Shown here: positions 11,953-21,507 of the stretch, in pieces | Layout: every line of letters starts with the position of its first letter | Position numbering within the stretch: the stretch's first letter is position 1 | Assembly (NCBI GenBank): GCA_023245865.1 | Contig: JAHFJN010000001.1 | Location: forward strand, 186,001 to 250,000 | Direction of reading: 5' to 3' | From: Candidatus Peribacteria bacterium | GTDB lineage: Bacteria > Patescibacteriota > Gracilibacteria > Peribacterales > Peribacteraceae | DNA length: 64,000 nucleotides | Translations under genes and position numbers: made by a program | The notes under the pieces: generated by a model | What the model saw: only the letters and a program-made list of their open reading frames with translations | Told to the model about the DNA's origin: nothing | The model's database searches: none

Positions 11953-13953
11953 CTACTTTTTCCCCTCATCCTCTTTCTTCTTTTCCTCCAAACTCTCCGC
12001 TCGAATAATCGCAATCGGCAGATCGCTCGGGGCGGGGGTCGGAGTGGGGGCCGGGTTTGGGTTCGCAAGCGCAGCGGGCGCCGGTGAAACAGGTTTTGGT
12101 GTAGCGGGAGCCGCAGGAGGCGTAGCCGGTGTTGCAGGTGCGACTGGTTTTGGTGCTGGCGGAGGTGCTTGAACCGGTTTTGCGGGCAGAGGAGGAGTGG
12201 GGGTCGGAGTGGCTGTGGGTACAGGTGGAGGTGCCGAAGGTTTTGGCGAAGCAGCAGTCGTTGCACTCGGTGTGGGAACAGCTGCTTTTGGTGTTTGTCC
12301 CGTCGCAAGCCACGGAGGGAGGGGGGCGGTGGGGGTGGGAGTTGGTGCCGGGGCCGGTTTTGGGTTTGAGTTTGGAAGCGAGACAGGCGTGACGGGAGCC
12401 TTTGGGGCCGCAGGTGGAGCGGAAGGTGCCGGTATTGGCGTGGGCTTTGGGATTGGGTTCGGGTTCGGGTTCGGACTGGGAGTAATGGGCGGCTTCGGTG
12501 TAGGTGCCACAGCACTGTCACCCAGTCCTTTCTTGAGCCATGCCGGGGCAGCGTCGGTATCGATTTTCGGTGTCGTAGAATCGACAGGTGTTTGTTTCTG
12601 CTCCTCGCGCTTGCTGATTTCTTGCTGCGTGGGTGCGGCCTTCGATGTCATCGGCGCACCGACAGTCGGAATCGTCAACGGAGGTGCAGATACGGATGTC
12701 GCTTTTGTTTCGTCTTTCTTCAGGATGTTCTTTTCCAGCGTTTCAAATGTTTGATCGAGTGATTTTCCTTTTCGCATGCGAAGCAGCCATGTCACAGCGC
12801 CGATGCCGATGAAGAGGCAGAGTACGAAAATGCCTATGAGGATCACAATCGACGTCCACGATCTTCCGCTCGTCGACATGACAGGTGACTCCGATGATGC
12901 ACTGGAAGTTTCCACGCTCTGTGCGCTACTTGCGACCGCGCCGCCTTGTACGACGACATCTTGCTGCTTTGTCGCGATCACCTTGCCGTCGAGGAGGTTG
13001 CGGACTTCAATTTTCACGGTGTACGTGCCGCCTTGCGCGTACGTATGCGCAGGATTTTGCAGCAAACTTTCTTGACCGTCTCCGAAGTTCCAGTGGAAGA
13101 GCAGCGGCGAGGTGGAACCCATCTCGACTTCCGCCCCGAATGTGTAGTCAAGATTGGAAACGGGCGTCACGGTCATTTGCAGAGGACTGATGAGTAGTCC
13201 TTGCTGCATCGCATACGCTTCGTCGAGCACGGTCACTTCCTGTTGAACGGCCGCGCCGCTCACTCCCACCGTCGTCACAATCATTGTTCGCGTCGTGATC
13301 GGGGTTGTAAACCAGATCGTGACAGGGGAAGCGTATGTTTGGAAGAATGTATCCCGATCATCAAGGTCGTTGCGTGGATTGCCGTCGCCATCGGAATCCT
13401 GCGATGCGTCCAGATCAAGTGCGAGCGGCTTCAGGTCGGGGTTGAGAGGATCCAATCGCACGAGCTGTTTGGTTGTTTTCAAAATGACGTGTTTGTTGCT
13501 GTCCATCGCAGGGAACGTGCTCACGAGATTCACAGATCCGGTGCCTGTGACTTCCGGCGCAGGAGGGCTACCGGTTGTGCCATCCCGCGGTCGCATCGTT
13601 ATCTCAAATGTGCGATTGATTTTTGTCGACCCGTCCCCCGATGCGATTTCCGCAAGCAACGTATAATTGCCGGGCTGAATCAGGCGTGCGGTAAATTTCG
13701 GTGCGCGGCTCGCTTGGAGAAAGGTACGGTCTTGCGTCAGGATCCACGAGTACGTCGGATTCGCAATACCGACGGACGGGAGAATCTCCAGAATGTCACC
13801 GACGAACAGATCGATGTCTTCGGTTCCGGACTCCGCCGCACTCGCAGTGCTGCTGCTTTCGGCATTGCCCTGCGCCATCGCGATCGGAGTTGCTCCGAGC
13901 GACAGAACAAGCGATGATGCGAGAATGCCGGAAAGGAGGGAGTGCAATCGCAT
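11953..13953 (-). CDS. Secreted PKD-domain protein with single TM and long Pro/Ala/Thr-rich C-terminal tail
   Basis: Signal peptide; 'FGAEVEMGSTSPLLFHWNFGDGQESLLQNPAHTYAQGGTYTVKIEV' = PKD; TM 'IVILIGIFVLCLFIGIGAVTWLL'; low-complexity P-rich tail. Confidence 0.8.
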   Translation of the reverse strand: MRLHSLLSGILASSLVLSLGATPIAMAQGNAESSSTASAAESGTEDIDLFVGDILEILPSVGIANPTYSWILTQDRTFLQASRAPKFTARLIQPGNYTLLAEIASGDGSTKINRTFEITMRPRDGTTGSPPAPEVTGTGSVNLVSTFPAMDSNKHVILKTTKQLVRLDPLNPDLKPLALDLDASQDSDGDGNPRNDLDDRDTFFQTYASPVTIWFTTPITTRTMIVTTVGVSGAAVQQEVTVLDEAYAMQQGLLISPLQMTVTPVSNLDYTFGAEVEMGSTSPLLFHWNFGDGQESLLQNPAHTYAQGGTYTVKIEVRNLLDGKVIATKQQDVVVQGGAVASSAQSVETSSASSESPVMSTSGRSWTSIVILIGIFVLCLFIGIGAVTWLLRMRKGKSLDQTFETLEKNILKKDETKATSVSAPPLTIPTVGAPMTSKAAPTQQEISKREEQKQTPVDSTTPKIDTDAAPAWLKKGLGDSAVAPTPKPPITPSPNPNPNPIPKPTPIPAPSAPPAAPKAPVTPVSLPNSNPKPAPAPTPTPTAPLPPWLATGQTPKAAVPTPSATTAASPKPSAPPPVPTATPTPTPPLPAKPVQAPPPAPKPVAPATPATPPAAPATPKPVSPAPAALANPNPAPTPTPAPSDLPIAIIRAESLEEKKKEDEGKK

Positions 13954-13957
13954 AGGG

Positions 13958-14293
13958 TCAGGTAGCTTGGGAAGCCAAGTAGACGGTGACGAAACTGACG
14001 ATGACCTTAGAGAAGAGAACCACGATGAGGCCGATCAGCGTGTACTGGATGATCTTTTTCGCCTTTTCCTTCGCCTCTTCCTCTCCGAGTCCCAGAATCA
14101 AGTAGAGTCCTGCGATCACAATCATCGTGACGGCAATGAGTGCGAGGAAGTTGAGGAGTGCGTTCAGAATTTTGGTTGCGATGTCGCGGACATTGCCGTT
14201 TGCAACATTGGCGATACTGTTTGTTTCCTGGATTCCCACTTTGATTCCGCCACCGTTATACACCTGTGCCAATAGTGTGTTTGGGTTCCACAT
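13958..14293 (-). CDS. Small two-TM protein resembling TrbC/VirB2-type pilin
   Basis: 'ILNALLNFLALIAVTMIVIAGLYLILGLGEEEAKEKAKKIIQYTLIGLIVVLFSKVIVSFV' topology typical of VirB2/TrbC-like proteins; 4 bp from the PKD gene. Confidence 0.6.
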   Translation of the reverse strand: MWNPNTLLAQVYNGGGIKVGIQETNSIANVANGNVRDIATKILNALLNFLALIAVTMIVIAGLYLILGLGEEEAKEKAKKIIQYTLIGLIVVLFSKVIVSFVTVYLASQAT

Positions 14294-14347
14294 TTCTTCT
14301 TATTATAGCATGAATTCCATCATCATGCTACCGTGCTTGCAAGACCT

Positions 14348-15340
14348 ATGCGTCTCGCAGCCCGGACCGTACTCAAGGCAGCAAATACATCTGCACTTCT
14401 AGTGAGTGATCTTGTCAATGTTCGGTATCTGACGGGCGTATGTGTGAGTAGTGGCGTGGTTCTTGTATTGCCATCCTCTTTCCTCTTTTTCGTCGACAGT
14501 CGTTACAGAGAAATGGCTGAAGAAAACCGATTACCCGGCGTGTCGGTTCGTGACATCGCTGGTCTGGAAAAGGCAATGACGACAGTAAGAATATGCGGGT
14601 TTGAATCTGCGCATGTGACAGTTGAATCGTTGCAGCGCTGGAAGAAGAAATTTAAGAATACAAAATTTGTTCAAGTAAGGGGGGCAGTGGAGTGTTTCCG
14701 TCGTTCGAAAGACAAAGAAGAATTGCTCTTGATCGGTCGCTCCGCACGCATCACCGCGGAGTTGCTCCGACGTATTCCCGCGAGTCTCAGAGCCGGTATC
14801 ACCGAACGCGCACTCGCATGGAAGATCGAGCAGTGGGCGCGGGAACTTGGAGCGGAGTCGATGTCGTTTGATCCGATCGTCGCGTTTGGCGCGCACACGA
14901 GTCGTCCCCATCATCGGCCCACTACCAAGCGTTTGCAGCGCGGGCACATCGTACAAATCGATATCGGTGTGAAGTACCGCGGCTACTGCAGTGATCGGAG
15001 TTGTGTGTATTTCACGGGAAAAATTTCCGCTGAGTACAAGCGTGCTTATCAAGCTGTACGCGAAGCGAAAGATACGGCAAAGCGAGCGGTGAAGGCGGGG
15101 ATGTCCACTCGAGCACTCGATCGCATCGCACGTGATGTTCTGAAAAAATACGATATGGAAAAATATTTCACGCATTCGCTCGGTCACGGTGTCGGTCTGG
15201 AAATTCACGAAGGTGTGTCACTGTCGGTCAGCAGTTCCGACGAAAAATTACGCAAGGATGAAGTCATTACTATCGAGCCCGGAGTGTATTTCCCCGGCAA
15301 ATTCGGCATCCGTTTGGAGGATATGGTTGTGGTGGCATGA
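14348..15340 (+). CDS. M24-family metallopeptidase (Xaa-Pro aminopeptidase-like)
   Basis: 'VQIDIGVKYRGYCSDRSCVYF', 'HSLGHGVGLEIHEGVSL', 'VITIEPGVYFPGKFGIRLEDMVVV'. Confidence 0.92.
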   Translation: MRLAARTVLKAANTSALLVSDLVNVRYLTGVCVSSGVVLVLPSSFLFFVDSRYREMAEENRLPGVSVRDIAGLEKAMTTVRICGFESAHVTVESLQRWKKKFKNTKFVQVRGAVECFRRSKDKEELLLIGRSARITAELLRRIPASLRAGITERALAWKIEQWARELGAESMSFDPIVAFGAHTSRPHHRPTTKRLQRGHIVQIDIGVKYRGYCSDRSCVYFTGKISAEYKRAYQAVREAKDTAKRAVKAGMSTRALDRIARDVLKKYDMEKYFTHSLGHGVGLEIHEGVSLSVSSSDEKLRKDEVITIEPGVYFPGKFGIRLEDMVVVA

Positions 15341-15367
15341 AGACAGTTTTTCTGGTACAATGATCAG

Positions 15368-16744
15368 TTGAAGCAGCATCCAAAACACACACCGAAACAT
15401 ATCGTGTTCATCATTGTGAGCATTGCTCTTTTGAGTCCTGTGTGGGCTGCGGGTGAGCAAGCTTCACCGAGTGCACATGAACAAGATTTCATCATCACGG
15501 CGTATTACTCGCCCCTGCCCGATCAATGTTGCTACGTGACGGGGAGTTACGAGACCGATCGTATTTTGAATGGAAACGGGAGGACATCCGCAGATGGCAC
15601 GTCTGTTTACCCTGGGATGATAGCGGCACCTTCGACCTATGCATTCGGGACACGTGTACGCGTGCCCGGTCTTGGGAATTTCACGGTGCACGATCGCGGC
15701 GGCGCGATCTTGGAACTCGGACAAACACACCGTCTCGATATCTGGGCGGGAGTCGGTGAAGAGGGGCTTGCGCGAGCTCTGGCATTTGGTGTGCGTCATG
15801 TGAGCGGTATGGTGTATCCGGATGGATCCGATCAGCCGCCGGAATCTTTTCAGCTGATGCAGATTCCTGCGCCAATCGAGGAGCTCACTCCGTATATGGT
15901 GAGTGACACAGATTTACTCGGCATGCATCCGAAGCTCGGAGATCGCAGCCTTTCCGTTTCGCTCTTGCAACAGCAACTGAAGAAGGCGGGAGTGTTTGCG
16001 GGGCCAAGCACGGGCATCTTTGGGCAGTCGACACAAGCAAGTCTGATGCAATTCATGAGTCTCTACCGCCTCGCTGGATCTGGGACGGAGCTGAGCGATC
16101 GAACGGCGGCGTTCTTGATTGCCTCCAATACGATGACCAAAGAGAAGTCTCCCGTCGGTTTCATCGGTGCGGGGAGTTCGCAGAGTGATATTCAACAGGC
16201 CGAGCGGTTGCTTCGGTATCTCGGGTACTACCGTGGACGTACGGACGGTGTGTACGGTGAGCGGCTGGTGACTGCGATCGTTAAGTTTCAACAGGAGCAG
16301 CAGCTTGTCGCTGACAGCGCATCTCCCGGTGCCGGGAAAATCGGACCGCGTACGAGGCAGGTATTGGTGTCGAATTGGCAGAGACTTCAGGTCGGCAAGC
16401 GCGCTGAGCGATTCCTCGCTCTCAAGCGCGTGCGTGACATTCTTGTGAAGAAAGAGGAGCTCGTGAGTCGGCTCCTCAGCAAAGGGAATCGCGGGTCGGT
16501 CGTTTCGGCTCTTCAGAAATTTTTATCGGTGCGTGGATTTTTTCCGCACAACAAAATCAACGGCAATTACGGGATACTCACGCGTGAGAGCGTCCTTGCC
16601 TATCAACTGGATCGCGGCGTGATCGCGAGCACCTCAGAGAATGGCGCGGGGACGGTGGGTCCCCTCACGCTGAAAGCACTGCGAAGCGAACAGGTACGTG
16701 AGGCGTACAAAATTGTGAGGGAAAAAGGGTGGAATGCGCTCTGA
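15368..16744 (+). CDS. Secreted 3D-domain protein with peptidoglycan-binding repeats (TTG start)
   Basis: Signal peptide; 3D-like 'TAYYSPLPDQCC...GTRVRVPGLGNFTVHDRGGAI...LDIW'; PG-binding-like repeats 'VSLLQQQLKKAGVFAGPSTGIFGQSTQASLMQF'. Confidence 0.8.
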   Translation: MKQHPKHTPKHIVFIIVSIALLSPVWAAGEQASPSAHEQDFIITAYYSPLPDQCCYVTGSYETDRILNGNGRTSADGTSVYPGMIAAPSTYAFGTRVRVPGLGNFTVHDRGGAILELGQTHRLDIWAGVGEEGLARALAFGVRHVSGMVYPDGSDQPPESFQLMQIPAPIEELTPYMVSDTDLLGMHPKLGDRSLSVSLLQQQLKKAGVFAGPSTGIFGQSTQASLMQFMSLYRLAGSGTELSDRTAAFLIASNTMTKEKSPVGFIGAGSSQSDIQQAERLLRYLGYYRGRTDGVYGERLVTAIVKFQQEQQLVADSASPGAGKIGPRTRQVLVSNWQRLQVGKRAERFLALKRVRDILVKKEELVSRLLSKGNRGSVVSALQKFLSVRGFFPHNKINGNYGILTRESVLAYQLDRGVIASTSENGAGTVGPLTLKALRSEQVREAYKIVREKGWNAL

Positions 16745-16766
16745 AAATACGGCATGATGAACGTCC

Positions 16767-17870
16767 ATGCATTCGCGTTTTTTCCTCTCTCTTTTTTCGT
16801 TCCTTTCTTTCTTCTATTGCTTTGGTTTTGCCCAGGCACAATCTTCCCCCATAACACGCGAAGCAGGATTTCTTCTCATCTGGCAGCCCCTCCACCGAGC
16901 GATTGACAATGTCCGCGAAAAACAATTTCTCGACATTCCAGACGGCGATTCCCATGCGCGTGAGATTCGCTTTGCGAAGTCTCGTGGTGTCCTGGATGAC
17001 GAAGATTCGAAATTTTACCCGAACGATGGTTTATACATTCTCGATGCACTCACGTGGCTGTTTCGCAGCAGAAATGTCGATGATGTCGATAAGATAACAA
17101 AAGAACGGTTGTATGTGTACCTGACAAAGTATCCGCTCCCTTCCGGTGATCATTTGATTGCATGGGAACCGGATTACGGTTCTGGGGAGCTCCTCAATCG
17201 TGCAGGCACTACTCTTGTAACTGAAGAACAGTTGCAATCCTTGATGCGAGATCTTGATTCTGCCTTACGCGACGAAGTTCATGAAGCGAGTATGTACGGC
17301 GAGGAATTCCAAGGAAAGGGCACGGCGTTTGGCGAAACCTTCGACATGAATTTGCTCACAGCCGCACATCGAACCCTTCCGTACAACACCCTCATGAAAG
17401 TGACGAACGTCGACAATGGCAAAAGCGTCACCGTGCGAATCAACGATCGTGGTCCGTATGTCAAAGGTAGAGATTTAGATTTGAGTGTCGCAGCATTTAC
17501 ATCGATTGCAGATCGCAGACTCGGTAAAATTCATGCAACGTTCGAGCGTATCGGTGATGCGACAATTGTCGGTCCGTGTGTGCAACCAGGTACGCGCCAG
17601 CAACGGATCACGCGTTCGACCATTCTGAATCCCGGCATTCCTCATATTCTGCATCTCGGTGACACGATGACCATTTCCTCGAGCAAAGCATTCGTGATTC
17701 GTTCGGTACGGTATCCCGATGGCAACGACACGCGACTTGAGAACTGGATCTTGTCTCGCGAAACATACTCGTTCAAGCCCTCCGTCGAAGGCGATTACAA
17801 ATTTAATTTATCATCTGTCAATGGACACAAGAGACAGATGGAAATGCGGGTGGTGGATTGCTCAAAATAG
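16767..17870 (+). CDS. RlpA-like double-psi beta-barrel septal protein
   Basis: Signal peptide; 'ASMYGEEFQGKGTAFGETFDMNLLTAAHRTLPYNTLMKVTNVDNGKSVTVRINDRGPYVKGRDLDLS' is the RlpA DPBB signature. Confidence 0.88.
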   Translation: MHSRFFLSLFSFLSFFYCFGFAQAQSSPITREAGFLLIWQPLHRAIDNVREKQFLDIPDGDSHAREIRFAKSRGVLDDEDSKFYPNDGLYILDALTWLFRSRNVDDVDKITKERLYVYLTKYPLPSGDHLIAWEPDYGSGELLNRAGTTLVTEEQLQSLMRDLDSALRDEVHEASMYGEEFQGKGTAFGETFDMNLLTAAHRTLPYNTLMKVTNVDNGKSVTVRINDRGPYVKGRDLDLSVAAFTSIADRRLGKIHATFERIGDATIVGPCVQPGTRQQRITRSTILNPGIPHILHLGDTMTISSSKAFVIRSVRYPDGNDTRLENWILSRETYSFKPSVEGDYKFNLSSVNGHKRQMEMRVVDCSK

Positions 17871-17927
17871 CTCTCCCCATAATCTCTATTTTCTGCTATA
17901 ATTAGAAGATTTCTTATACCCAAACTC

Positions 17928-20534
17928 ATGGTTCTCTTCCTCCGATTCTTCTTCTGGCCGATCGTCTGGGCGCTCGTCTGGGTCGTAGGCGTCGTCCTTC
18001 GACCGGGGCTCTGGAGCGCGGTCTGGCAGTGGTTCAGAGCGGCACCCCTCGCGCACTCGCTCGATGTGCTTGGTGCATATCTCGGATGGAGACTATTCTG
18101 CGAAACCATTCGCTTCATCAACGAGTACTTCGACGCGCGGCATCTGGTATCCATGAAGGTATTGCTCCCGCGCAGTGACAGTAAAATCGATCAGGAGAAG
18201 CGCACGGAAAAAGATTTCAAGGAGAAAGTTGCGATCATGGAGCAGCTCTACCGAGCACTGTGGGAGGTGAAGAGTTTGTCGTTCTGGCAGGCGTTGCATT
18301 ACTGGATATTTCGCAATATCACCATCAGTTTTGAAACGTACGTCGAGAAGGGTGAGCTGATGTTTTATGTCGTGACGCAGCCGAAGTTCGTTTCGATTGT
18401 GGAGAAACAGATCACGGCGTTCTATCCTGAGGCGGAAGTGATCATCCAGCCCACGCCGGAGCTCAAAACTCCGGGCAAGAAGATCGTCGGCTACAACATG
18501 ATTCTGCAGAAGAAATTCATGTACCCGATCCGCAGTTACGAGCAGATGCAAGATGACCCTTTGAATGATCTTACGAACGTCATGAGCAAACTCGAACCCG
18601 AAGACAAGGCCTGCGTGCAGGTCGTGCTGCGACCGTCCTTCAGCAATAAGTGGGGCAAGGAATCACGCCGCTTCGCAAGCATGGGATTCAAAGGCAAGAG
18701 CGACAGTTGGGTCGGCAGAATTCCGATCATCTCGCCGATCGTCCGTTTTCTTTCCGGAGGTGCCGGGGCCAATGGAAAAACATTCGCGCCCGGGGCCAAA
18801 GAAGGGGATTCCTTCGTCCGTATGATTCAACCGGAGGAAGAGCTCTACAAGCAGATGGGTGAAAAAGCGGGCATGAGTTGGTTCCACTGTTCAGTGCGTA
18901 TCCTCGCCTCCAGCAACAGTTGGAAGCAGGCGTTTGATATCACGAACAACATGCAGGTCGCTTTCAACGTCTTCCGTCACTTGTATGGCAACGCGTTCGT
19001 GAACCGCCGCATGTTTATAGAAATTCTGCCGCTGTCGTGGAATGCTCCGATCATTCATTGGCTCTGGAAGAACCGCATCAACGGTTACTTGCACAAGGAA
19101 TGTCTGCTCGTCGAGAAAGAACTTGCCGGTCTGTTTCACTTCCCTGATTCGCGGTACAACAAGATTCCGATCATTCAGTGGATCGCGTACAAAGTACTGC
19201 CGCCTCCGCCAGTGGTTCCGGCGGAAGGAATTGTGATCGGCGTCAACCATCATCGTGCTGTGGATACGAACATCCGCTTCGCATCCAAGGACCGCAGTCG
19301 CCACCAGTATCTCATCGGTAAATCCGGTTCGGGTAAGTCCGCGCTCCTCAGTTGGCAATCGCGTCAGGACATCGCGAACGGTGAAGGCGTGTGTATTGTG
19401 GATCCGCACGGGGACTTGATCGAAGATGCGCTTGCTCATGTTCCCAAAGAGCGGGCGAAAGATGTGATTGTCTTTGACCCGTCCGATACCGAGCGTCCGC
19501 TAGGACTCAACTTGCTCGAGGCGAAGACCGAGGAAGAAAAAGACCGCGCGTCGCTCGATGCCATGGAGATCTTCATTAAACTCTTCGGCAATGAAATCTT
19601 CGGCCCGCGCATTCAACACTACTTCCGTAACGGCTGTCTCACACTCATGGATGACGAGGAGGAAGGAGCGACACTGATCGACGTGCCGCGACTCTTCGTG
19701 GACGACGAATTCCAGCGTTACAAAGTGAGCAAGTGCCGCAACGTCGTCGTGCGCAGCTTCTGGGAGCATGAAATCGCCAAAACCGGCGCGCGCGAAAAAG
19801 AGGAAATGATTCCGTATTTCTCCGCGAAGTTCGGCCCGTTCGTCACGAACTCCACGATGCGCAACATTATCGGCCAGCCGAAGAGCGCGTTCAATGTGCG
19901 GCAAGTGATGGACGAAGGCAAGGTCCTGCTCGTCAACCTGAGTAAAGGAAAAATCGGCGATGTGAACGCGCAGCTCCTCGGTCTGATTTTCGTCAACAAG
20001 GTCAACATGGCCGCGATGGGGCGTGCGGATATGCCTCAAGAGCAGCGCAAGCGTTTCTACCTGTACGTCGATGAATTCCAGAACTTCATCACCGATGCAT
20101 TCGCCTCCATTCTATCGGAAGCGCGAAAATATGAGCTCGCGCTCATCATGGCACACCAGTACATCGGTCAGCTGACGGACAAAACCTCTGCGTACGAAGG
20201 TGCGAACAGCAAAGTGCGCGATGCCGTCTTTGGTAACGTCGGCACCATTATGAGTTTCAAGATCGGCGCGGAGGATGCCGAGTACATGGCCAAGGAATTC
20301 GCTCCCGTGCTTTCTGAGCAGGATGTCATCGGCATACCGAATTTCCATTGCTACACAAAACTGAATATCGGTGGCACCACCAGCCGTCCGTTCAGTATGG
20401 CGACGCTCTGGGACGAATCCCAGCGCAACCCCAAGCGCGCGGAGCTCATCAAGGAGTACAGCCGCATGAAGTACGGACGGAAGAAGATATTCGTCGACCA
20501 AGAGATTGAGGACAGAATTGGAATTGTGAGATAA
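17928..20534 (+). CDS. Type IV secretion / conjugative-transfer-like ATPase (VirD4/TraG-like) with N-terminal TM
   Basis: Walker A 'YLIGKSGSGKSALLSWQSRQDI', 'GVCIVDPHGDLIEDAL', 'LYVDEFQNFITDAFASILSEARKYELALIMAHQYIGQL'. Confidence 0.85.
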   Translation: MVLFLRFFFWPIVWALVWVVGVVLRPGLWSAVWQWFRAAPLAHSLDVLGAYLGWRLFCETIRFINEYFDARHLVSMKVLLPRSDSKIDQEKRTEKDFKEKVAIMEQLYRALWEVKSLSFWQALHYWIFRNITISFETYVEKGELMFYVVTQPKFVSIVEKQITAFYPEAEVIIQPTPELKTPGKKIVGYNMILQKKFMYPIRSYEQMQDDPLNDLTNVMSKLEPEDKACVQVVLRPSFSNKWGKESRRFASMGFKGKSDSWVGRIPIISPIVRFLSGGAGANGKTFAPGAKEGDSFVRMIQPEEELYKQMGEKAGMSWFHCSVRILASSNSWKQAFDITNNMQVAFNVFRHLYGNAFVNRRMFIEILPLSWNAPIIHWLWKNRINGYLHKECLLVEKELAGLFHFPDSRYNKIPIIQWIAYKVLPPPPVVPAEGIVIGVNHHRAVDTNIRFASKDRSRHQYLIGKSGSGKSALLSWQSRQDIANGEGVCIVDPHGDLIEDALAHVPKERAKDVIVFDPSDTERPLGLNLLEAKTEEEKDRASLDAMEIFIKLFGNEIFGPRIQHYFRNGCLTLMDDEEEGATLIDVPRLFVDDEFQRYKVSKCRNVVVRSFWEHEIAKTGAREKEEMIPYFSAKFGPFVTNSTMRNIIGQPKSAFNVRQVMDEGKVLLVNLSKGKIGDVNAQLLGLIFVNKVNMAAMGRADMPQEQRKRFYLYVDEFQNFITDAFASILSEARKYELALIMAHQYIGQLTDKTSAYEGANSKVRDAVFGNVGTIMSFKIGAEDAEYMAKEFAPVLSEQDVIGIPNFHCYTKLNIGGTTSRPFSMATLWDESQRNPKRAELIKEYSRMKYGRKKIFVDQEIEDRIGIVR

Positions 20535-20562
20535 AACTTTAACGAACATTCTTCATGCATAT

Positions 20563-21000
20563 ATGACTGAAACATTCGATCTCCCCACGTATATGGATAA
20601 TCGGCACATCCGTGCAGATCTTGATAGTGCATTGCCTGATGTTCTCGCTGGTATTCAGCATATAGCCGTACAACAGGCTCTTGCCAGTGCTGCTGGTAAA
20701 ATTAATGATCTGCTTCAAGGAGGCAGTAGTGATCTTGCACTCATGGATGTTCATGCGGGCCCTGCGAAAACAATATTAGAGGAATCATGTAGGGGTCTTG
20801 ATCCAGACGAGCAGGCACTCGTAGCGCGTGATCTCACGCTGACATTCGAAACTGCTCTGCATGATGCATTGTGGAAAGATATGAGTGGATCTCTACCACT
20901 TGAAGATGATTCCCTGAGGGATTCTCCCTGCGGCCATCCATATAATTGGTCTTTTAAGCGACTTGGTGATTTGCTCGTTCGGTATTTCCGAAAAAAATAG
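20563..21000 (+). CDS. Hypothetical protein (145 aa)
   Basis: Complete ORF in the gap between ATPase and chimeric ORF; no recognised domain. Confidence 0.5.
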   Translation: MTETFDLPTYMDNRHIRADLDSALPDVLAGIQHIAVQQALASAAGKINDLLQGGSSDLALMDVHAGPAKTILEESCRGLDPDEQALVARDLTLTFETALHDALWKDMSGSLPLEDDSLRDSPCGHPYNWSFKRLGDLLVRYFRKK

Positions 21001-21071
21001 GTGCAGACAACTGGAAGGTCATTACCCCGATTTTAATTTTTGGTTTATCAATCAGTTACTGTTGAGGACGT

Positions 21072-21224
21072 ATGACCAGTTTCTCCGACCTCAAGAACGC
21101 CTACCGGCTGCAGAAGGATGCGAAGTGCGCGGAGCTCATCAAGGAGTACAGCCGCATGAAGTATGGGAGGAAGAAAATCTTTGTCGATCAGGAAATTGAG
21201 GATAGAATAGGGATCATTCGATGA
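21072..21224 (+). CDS. Chimeric mini-ORF (50 aa): YbaB-like N-terminus fused to C-terminus of the upstream ATPase
   Basis: MTSFSDLKNAYRLQKDAKCAELIKEYSRMKYGRKKIFVDQEIEDRIGIIR; compare YbaB MPSFSQIKDMYKMQRDAK and ATPase C-term RAELIKEYSRMKYGRKKIFVDQEIEDRIGIVR. Confidence 0.65.
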   Translation: MTSFSDLKNAYRLQKDAKCAELIKEYSRMKYGRKKIFVDQEIEDRIGIIR

Positions 21225-21228
21225 CCCT

Positions 21229-21507
21229 ATGCCCTCCTTCTCCCAAATCAAAGACATGTACAAGATGCAGCGGGATGCCAAACGCGTGAAGAAGGAATTG
21301 AAAAATATTCACGTCGAGGCGGAAGCAAGCGGCGTGAAGGTTGTTGTTGCGGCGGATCAGGAGATCGTTGCCATTCATATTAGTGACGAAGTCCAGCGTG
21401 AGCGGGTTCCGGAACTCCTGATCGATGCGCTCAATCGCGCAATGAAGAAAGCGCAAGTCATTGCTGCAGAGCATATGCAAGGGATTATGGGCCAAATGGG
21501 ACTATGA
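21229..21507 (+). CDS. ybaB: YbaB/EbfC-family nucleoid-associated protein
   Basis: 92 aa, 'MYKMQRDAKRVKKELKNIHVEAEASGVKVVVAADQEIVAIHI', C-term 'HMQGIMGQMGL'. Confidence 0.8.
   Translation: MPSFSQIKDMYKMQRDAKRVKKELKNIHVEAEASGVKVVVAADQEIVAIHISDEVQRERVPELLIDALNRAMKKAQVIAAEHMQGIMGQMGL

Noticed and set aside
11966-13917. Several long Gly-rich or Arg-rich ORFs (e.g. 12197..12754 +, 13201..13917 +, 11946..12521 -) over the PKD gene
   Set aside because: They are alternative-frame or antisense shadows of the Pro-rich repetitive PKD coding sequence with no independent start signals or domains.
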